NCBI GenBank assembly: GCA_019751755.1
Contig: JAIENA010000296.1
Span: 52,856-116,855, forward strand
Reading direction: 5' to 3'
Source: Burkholderiaceae bacterium
GTDB taxonomy: Bacteria; Pseudomonadota; Gammaproteobacteria; Burkholderiales; Burkholderiaceae_D
DNA: 64,000 nt
Under the pieces are notes generated by a model. It did no database searches, was not told where the DNA came from, and worked only from the letters and a program-made list of their open reading frames with translations. The position numbers were made by a program, and so were the translations under genes. Below are positions 58,460 to 64,000 of the stretch, piece by piece; position 1 is the stretch's first letter; each line of letters starts with the position of its first letter.

Positions 58460-59353
58460 TCAGTTGGTTCGGTCAGAGGCCAGCGCCGCCCGCACACTGC
58501 CGCCGGTCCGCGCCAGCACGGCGTCGGCCTGCTGTGCGGTCTGGCCGTTGAGCAGCGCAACGATGGCGGTTTTGACGTGGTAGTGGCACTGTTCCAGCAT
58601 GGCGCGCGCGCTGGCGTCGTCGACGCCGCTCGCGTGCATGGTCAGGCGCACGGCGCGCTGCACCAGCTTGGCGTTGGTGGCCTGCAAGTCTACCATCAGG
58701 TTGCCGTACACTTTATGCAGGCGCACCATCAGGGCGCTGGAAATCGTGTTGAGGGCGATTTTTTGCGAGGTGCCCGCTTTCAGCCTGGTGCTGCCGGAAA
58801 TGACTTCCTCGCCGGTGTCCAACGTGATGCCGATGTCGGCCTGCATGGCGAGCGGGGCGTCGCAGTTGTTGGCGATGCCGATGGTCAGCGCGCCCGCGTC
58901 CCGCGCCGCCGCCAGCGCGCCCAGTACATACGGCGTGGCGCCCGAGGCGGCCAGCAGCAATACCACGTCTTGCGGGCCGGGCGCCACGGCGAGCAAGTCG
59001 GCCGCACCTTGGGCGGCGTCGTCCTCGGCCCCTTCCACCGCCTGGAACATGGCGCCCGCGCCGCCCGCCAGCAAGGCGACGGCGCGCTCACGGGGCCAGG
59101 AAAAGGTGGGATACAGTTCAACGCTGTCGAGCACACCGAGGCGGCCGGAGGTGCCGGCGCCGACGTACAGCAAGCGTCCGCCCGCTTGCAGGCGGGGCAC
59201 GGCGGCGGCCAGCGCGGCGGTAATCTGTGGCGCGGCGCGGATTACTGCCTGCACCGCTTGCAGCTGATCGTCCACCAGGGCGTCGACCAAGTCCGCATCC
59301 GCGTATTGGTCCAGTTGTGCGTGGCGAACACTGGGGGTCTCAGTTTTCAGCAT
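58460..59353 (-). CDS. murQ: N-acetylmuramic acid 6-phosphate etherase
   Basis: GGRLLYVGAGTSGRLGVLDSVELYPTFSW...STRLKAGTSQKIALNTISSALMVRLHKVYGNLMVDLQATNAKL. Confidence 0.96.
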   Translation of the reverse strand: MLKTETPSVRHAQLDQYADADLVDALVDDQLQAVQAVIRAAPQITAALAAAVPRLQAGGRLLYVGAGTSGRLGVLDSVELYPTFSWPRERAVALLAGGAGAMFQAVEGAEDDAAQGAADLLAVAPGPQDVVLLLAASGATPYVLGALAAARDAGALTIGIANNCDAPLAMQADIGITLDTGEEVISGSTRLKAGTSQKIALNTISSALMVRLHKVYGNLMVDLQATNAKLVQRAVRLTMHASGVDDASARAMLEQCHYHVKTAIVALLNGQTAQQADAVLARTGGSVRAALASDRTN

Positions 59354-59381
59354 CGCTCGGCCTGGTGGCGGGGGGGAATGG

Positions 59382-60125
59382 CTAGGCGGGGGCGCGTCGC
59401 ATTTCCGCCACGAAGTCGTAATGATCGCTGCGGCAATACGAATGGGTCAGTTCCACCGCTTCGCCGGAATCAAGGTAGGCAATGCGGGTGATGAACAGCA
59501 CCGCCTGTCCTTCCGGCACTTCCAGCTGCAGCGCCAGTTCGGCCGGTGCATTCATGGCGCGGATGTGCTGCAGCGCGCGCGCCGGCCCTTTGCCGGTCGA
59601 GTCCAGGAAGGCATACAGCGAATCGCCGATGGCGTCCGGCTTGGGCACGATATGTTGCGGCAGCACCGATACTTCATAGGCCATCACCACATCGTCGGCC
59701 ATACGCAAGCGCTCCAGCCGCGCCACCTTGCTGCTGGGTGACAGGGCCAGGCTCATTTGCTCGTCCGCCGAGGCGGTGACGATGGCGCGGCTCAGCCAGC
59801 GCGATTTCGGCGTATAGCCGCGTTGCTGCAACTGCTCCGAAAAACTGGTCAGATTGGACAGCGGCTGTTCGATGCGGGGCGCAATGTAATTGCCCGAGCC
59901 GCGCCGGCGCACCACCAGGCCCTGGTCTACCAGCTGGTCAATGGCTTTGCGCGCGGTGACGCGCGACACGTTCAACAGTTCCGACAGCGTGCGCTCGGAC
60001 GGCAAGGCCTGATCGACCTGGTAGCGCCCATTGCGCACGTCGTCACTAAGCTTGCGCGCGATCTGCATATACAGCGGCGAATTGTCTGATACGTCTGCGT
60101 GGAATTCAACGCTGGTCTGGCTCAT
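59382..60125 (-). CDS. GntR family regulator with UTRA domain (NagR-like)
   Basis: PLYMQIARKLSDDVRNGRYQVDQALPSERTLSELLNVSRVTARKAIDQLVDQGLVVRRRGSGNYIA. Confidence 0.93.
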   Translation of the reverse strand: MSQTSVEFHADVSDNSPLYMQIARKLSDDVRNGRYQVDQALPSERTLSELLNVSRVTARKAIDQLVDQGLVVRRRGSGNYIAPRIEQPLSNLTSFSEQLQQRGYTPKSRWLSRAIVTASADEQMSLALSPSSKVARLERLRMADDVVMAYEVSVLPQHIVPKPDAIGDSLYAFLDSTGKGPARALQHIRAMNAPAELALQLEVPEGQAVLFITRIAYLDSGEAVELTHSYCRSDHYDFVAEMRRAPA

Positions 60126-60309
60126 ACGGGTTTCTCCTAGGCCTCCAGTGTAATCGGCGCAGCGCTTTGGCGTCCATTTTTTGCTGTAGGCGGGGTGATG
60201 TGCCGCACACGGCGCGTTTCGCCGGTCAGTTGCCGGGCATCTGTCCCCGTCCCGCTCCCGCCGCCGCCCCCCTTAAATGGACGCAAGCAGCGATGTCAGG
60301 GCGGCGTTG

Positions 60310-60981
60310 CTATCGCTGGTCTGCCTGAGCGGGCGTCGTCGCCGGGCCATATTCATGCGGCGCATCGTCAGCACGGCCCAAGCCAACATCGATCAGGTAG
60401 CGCTCCGGACCGGGAACGTCAGCACACCCAGCTGTGCATTTCAGCCGGAAAATCATCGCGTACTTGCCAGGAACCACCAGTTCCTGTCCCTCCGCCCAGC
60501 CCGGTTCATGCATGGCTTGATGCAAACGCCGGCGCCCTTCGGGCGTTAAATCAAACCACCGGCTGGCGCTGTTTGTCCAAGGTTGCCAGCCCCCGGCCTG
60601 GAATTGCTTCTGCAACTGGGCCAGGACTTCGACCGCCTCATCAAAGGGCAGTGGTTTGAGCATGGGAGAGGTGGAAATCGTGGTGATTTTGCCGTACATA
60701 TAAGTTACGACAGCGAATGTGGTGGGTGGTAGCGTGAAGCCGTGCTGAGGGTCGCTGAAACGGATAATCACGGACGGCTCCGTGATATCAGTCCATTGCA
60801 TGTCTTTTGGCGAGCCGCCGGAGCGCGCCAAAACCGGGTAGGTTGAATCGCGCGCGACGTGCTCGAATGTCTTGCCGACATGTGCCGACAGGATGGTCGG
60901 TTCGGGCTCGTAGAAATATTGCCAGGCGCAATAACCCAATATCAGCGCCATTGTGGCGCGCAGCAGTTTGCGGCTTACCAT
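60310..60981 (-). CDS. Hypothetical membrane-anchored protein, candidate immunity/accessory gene of a PAAR cassette
   Basis: MVSRKLLRATMALILGYCAWQYFYEPEPTILSAHVGKTFEHVARDSTYPVLARSGG; overlaps the upstream gene by 7 bp. Confidence 0.65.
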   Translation of the reverse strand: MVSRKLLRATMALILGYCAWQYFYEPEPTILSAHVGKTFEHVARDSTYPVLARSGGSPKDMQWTDITEPSVIIRFSDPQHGFTLPPTTFAVVTYMYGKITTISTSPMLKPLPFDEAVEVLAQLQKQFQAGGWQPWTNSASRWFDLTPEGRRRLHQAMHEPGWAEGQELVVPGKYAMIFRLKCTAGCADVPGPERYLIDVGLGRADDAPHEYGPATTPAQADQR

Positions 60982-62033
60982 GCGACATTTCCTTCCGCAA
61001 TGGCGGTAATGGCAGCCACCATGGCCGGCCGTTCGCGGCCGCGCAGCAACTGGTCGAAGCGCTCGGCGGCCTGGCGTACGAAGACCATCCTTTGTTCCTT
61101 ATCGTACAGCTTGGCACGCTTATCCCTGGAGAAGACCACTGTCAACGGCCCGGCATGATCAGGCCGGCAGCGGGCGGACAGGGTCAGTTCAATGGCTTCG
61201 GCGACGCCGGAGGGAAAGCCAGTGGCCCAGGCAAACTGGTTGGCGTCCAGGGCCCGCCGCATGGCGAAGTCGTTATAGATCACCGCTTGCAGGATGTTGA
61301 CTTGTTCATGCCGCGCAAAGTGCAGTACGCTGGCAGCGACCTGGTTTTCTTCAATGGTCTTGAAGCCGTCTTTGATTTCCTTGAATGGCTTGCCGAATTC
61401 CAGCACTTTTTTGTCGACTGGCCACAGTACTTTCGCGCCAATGCGTTGCCGCGTTTCCAGGCACTCGGCCAAATGCTGATACCCCCGCAGCATAAAAAAC
61501 CGGTGCAGAGGATAAATATCCAGGAACAGGGCCATATTGCCCAGTCCTAACTGGCTAAACATATAACCTGCACCCGCGCTGGTTCCGGCGGGCATGGTGC
61601 TGGCGTAGGCCAATTCGGTGTTGCTGCTATAAGTACCGCTGGCTGCCATGTCTTCGATCTCTTGCCTTGCGTTCGTCACCTTTTGGGCAGAATGCAGCAA
61701 GCCACATCCGACTTGTTTAGACGCGAACGCGGCCAGTCCGGCCCATTGGAAACGCTGATCTGCCAGCCATAACTGGGCATAGGCACGATTAATATGGCGA
61801 TTGCGTGTAATTGGGTCGGTAATCAGCTTGCCGCCAGGTGCAATCCATTCCTGGGCTTCTTGCTGGCAGCGCAGCCAAACGCTGGCGCAACTGAGGATGG
61901 GAACGTCGACGCTACGGCATTGCCTGCCATTGACGGTGCCCGATGTCACCTTGCATTCGGCGATGGGCGTGATATTGCGGTGCAGCGGCACGTCGTCATG
62001 CTGATGTACTGTAAAGGCGGTTTCTCGGGACAT
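60975..62033 (-). CDS. Putative T6SS-associated protein (possible DUF2515-like effector)
   Basis: NRHINRAYAQLWLADQRFQWAGLAAFASKQVGCGLLHSAQ; immediately downstream of the PAAR gene; family name is from memory. Confidence 0.55.
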   Translation of the reverse strand: MSRETAFTVHQHDDVPLHRNITPIAECKVTSGTVNGRQCRSVDVPILSCASVWLRCQQEAQEWIAPGGKLITDPITRNRHINRAYAQLWLADQRFQWAGLAAFASKQVGCGLLHSAQKVTNARQEIEDMAASGTYSSNTELAYASTMPAGTSAGAGYMFSQLGLGNMALFLDIYPLHRFFMLRGYQHLAECLETRQRIGAKVLWPVDKKVLEFGKPFKEIKDGFKTIEENQVAASVLHFARHEQVNILQAVIYNDFAMRRALDANQFAWATGFPSGVAEAIELTLSARCRPDHAGPLTVVFSRDKRAKLYDKEQRMVFVRQAAERFDQLLRGRERPAMVAAITAIAEGNVAW

Positions 62034-62081
62034 GGCTGAACCTCCGTAACGTCAACCTCGGATCAGAAATTGCGCACAAGA

Positions 62082-62627
62082 TCAGGATGGCGTGACCACA
62101 TGCCATGCAAGCAATGTGGCGCGGTCGGCCGCCGTGAGCGCGATGGTGCAACCATCCGCATCGGTGGTGCCTTCGATGGTGTTCCTGCTGGCGAACTCGA
62201 GGCGGTACGGTTGCCGTGCAATTGGCGTCCCGTCATGCTCATGCAGAAAGCAAACAGGCATTGCCTCTGCTTCTTCACTACTGGTTTGAAATGCCTGCGG
62301 CTGCACGGGACCTGTCGCAGGCGTGGGCGTTGGATGATGGTCTTCCAGCGTCTGGTAGCGCACGGTCTGGCATGCGTACAGCCGGGGTGGTGGCCGGCAA
62401 CCACAATCGCACAGGTCGCCACTGAGCCCGACTGGCTTGCCATGCCAGTGTTCAGGGATGCGGGCGCCAATGCACACAATGTTGCCCGTGGATTTGCATG
62501 CGGGGCAGCTAATTGCATCGCCTTCCAGGGCGATCGCGGCGCCATTAATGCGGCCACGGCTGGATGCCGCAATGACTTTGCCACCAGCACTGGTGGTGGC
62601 GCCCAGGGTCAGGGTATAGCGCTTCAT
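62082..62627 (-). CDS. PAAR-domain protein with C-terminal extension
   Basis: MKRYTLTLGATTSAGGKVIAASSRGRINGAAIALEGDAISCPACKSTGNIVCIGARI...LSGDLCDCGCRPPPRLYACQ. Confidence 0.88.
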   Translation of the reverse strand: MKRYTLTLGATTSAGGKVIAASSRGRINGAAIALEGDAISCPACKSTGNIVCIGARIPEHWHGKPVGLSGDLCDCGCRPPPRLYACQTVRYQTLEDHHPTPTPATGPVQPQAFQTSSEEAEAMPVCFLHEHDGTPIARQPYRLEFASRNTIEGTTDADGCTIALTAADRATLLAWHVVTPS

Positions 62628-62880
62628 TAGCTTGTGCCTCCTGTATGTGGGGGAACTGGCAGTGTCACATTGCGGCGCTGGTTGATATTGCGATCAAACA
62701 ACAATGTCTATTGGAAATAGATGCAGTTGCTGAAGTCGGATGCCGATGACGGTGGCGTGAAGATGTTCATGCACGAAGCCGCCTGAAGCGCCATCGATGG
62801 TCTTGCGATATAGGCAACATGAGACCGGACGTGCAATATGGCGGATAATGTCCGGATTTCCGCTGCCTTTTTGTCTCCTG

Positions 62881-63306
62881 ATGGCCAAATCCAAGACCCT
62901 TGCCAACCCTTGCCCTTGCGGTAGCGGCGCCGCCCTTGCCACCTGCTGCGGCCCGTATATCGACGGCGCTGCGATCCCGCTTACCGCGGAGCAATTGATG
63001 CGCTCGCGCTACACCGCTTACACGCAAAAAAACGAGGCCTATCTGCAGGCCACGTGGCACGCCAGCACCCGGCCGGCGGAGCCTGTGATCAGCCCCAATG
63101 AAAAATTGCAATGGCTGGGACTTGAGGTAAAATCTGCTTTACGTTTACGTCAACGTAAAGCAGGGCATGAAGACTTTGTTGAATTCGTGGCAAGATTTCG
63201 CGTCCATGGCCGTGGCCAGCGCTTGCACGAACTGAGTCGCTTTTTGCGCGAACCTTCGGCTGAGGGGCCGCGCTGGTTTTACGTTGACGGTACTTTTCCC
63301 GAATAA
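62881..63306 (+). CDS. YchJ family SEC-C metal-binding protein
   Basis: [52 protein letters not shown]. Confidence 0.93.
   Translation: MAKSKTLANPCPCGSGAALATCCGPYIDGAAIPLTAEQLMRSRYTAYTQKNEAYLQATWHASTRPAEPVISPNEKLQWLGLEVKSALRLRQRKAGHEDFVEFVARFRVHGRGQRLHELSRFLREPSAEGPRWFYVDGTFPE
63134..63163. promoter_or_regulatory. Perfect 12-bp inverted repeat inside ychJ, LiuR-site-like
   Basis: CTGCTTTACGTT-tacgtc-AACGTAAAGCAG, containing TTTACGTTTACGTCAA; 197 bp upstream of the liuB start. Confidence 0.6.
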
Positions 63307-63359
63307 CCAGTGACCACTGTGACGCGGCCCGAGACACCGCGTCGAGAAGAGGAACCCGA

Positions 63360-64000
63360 ATGCCGCATATCGAAAGCAAACTCAATCCGCGCAGCGACGA
63401 TTTCAAGTCCAACGCGGCCGCCATGCAAGCGCTGGTCGACGACCTGCGCGCCAAGGTCGCCAAGCTGGCCCAGGGCGGCGGCGAAGCGGCGTGCGCCAAG
63501 CACACCGCCCGTGGCAAACTGCTGCCGCGCGACCGCGTGCAAATGCTGCTCGATCCCGGCACCCCGTTCCTCGAACTGTCGCAGATGGCCGCGTACGGCA
63601 TGTATGACGATGCGGCCCCGGCGGCCGGCATCATCACCGGCATTGGCCGCGTCTCGGGCCAGGAATGCGTGATCGTGTGTAATGACGCCACCGTCAAAGG
63701 CGGCACCTATTACCCGATGACGGTCAAGAAGCACTTGCGCGCGCAGGAAATCGCCGACCAGAACAACCTGCCGTGCATTTACCTGGTGGACTCGGGCGGT
63801 GCCAACTTGCCGAATCAGGACGATGTGTTCCCGGACCGCGACCACTTCGGCCGCATCTTCTTCAACCAGGCCAATATGTCGGCCAAGGGCATCCCGCAAA
63901 TCGCCGTCGTCATGGGTTCCTGTACGGCGGGCGGCGCCTACGTTCCCGCCATGAGCGATGAATCGATCATCGTCAAGGAGCAGGGCACGATTTTCCTCGG
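63360..64000 (+). CDS. liuB: Methylcrotonyl-CoA carboxylase carboxyltransferase (beta) subunit, 5' part (runs off the window end)
   Basis: [132 protein letters not shown]. Confidence 0.95.
   Translation, partial: MPHIESKLNPRSDDFKSNAAAMQALVDDLRAKVAKLAQGGGEAACAKHTARGKLLPRDRVQMLLDPGTPFLELSQMAAYGMYDDAAPAAGIITGIGRVSGQECVIVCNDATVKGGTYYPMTVKKHLRAQEIADQNNLPCIYLVDSGGANLPNQDDVFPDRDHFGRIFFNQANMSAKGIPQIAVVMGSCTAGGAYVPAMSDESIIVKEQGTIFL

Overview
This 64 kb, GC-rich window is bacterial and chromosomal. Gene content and codon usage look like a betaproteobacterium, probably Oxalobacteraceae (Massilia/Duganella/Janthinobacterium-like); that placement is inference. Housekeeping genes include putA/lrp, coaD, rsmD, glmU, glmS, an SNF2 helicase and liuB (truncated at the window end). 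They are interleaved with regulators, two TonB-dependent receptors, a secreted M10/RTX-type protease, a caspase/WD40-like exported protein, a nifQ homologue, an RstA/RstB-like two-component pair, a peptidoglycan-recycling cluster (dacB, amidase, BadF-type kinase, YngK-like glycosidase, AmpG-like permease, murQ, GntR) and an orphan PAAR/T6SS-like cassette. The observations I consider most worth following are: (1) a segmental duplication of two Asr-like Lys/Ala-rich exported proteins, each copy with an RstA-box-like motif about 115 bp upstream, in the same window as RstA/RstB homologues; (2) dense DnaA-box-like 9-mers on both flanks of the M10/RTX gene; (3) a Tn7-type transposon end 8 bp after the glmS stop, followed by a degraded island; (4) a putA leader with an intrinsic-terminator hairpin; (5) a nifQ homologue with an altered cysteine motif and no other nif gene in view; (6) a co-centred nested palindrome over the promoter of an orphan AAA ATPase; (7) a perfect LiuR-like inverted repeat inside ychJ, upstream of liuB. 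No rRNA, tRNA or CRISPR array was recognised by eye. No database search was run.
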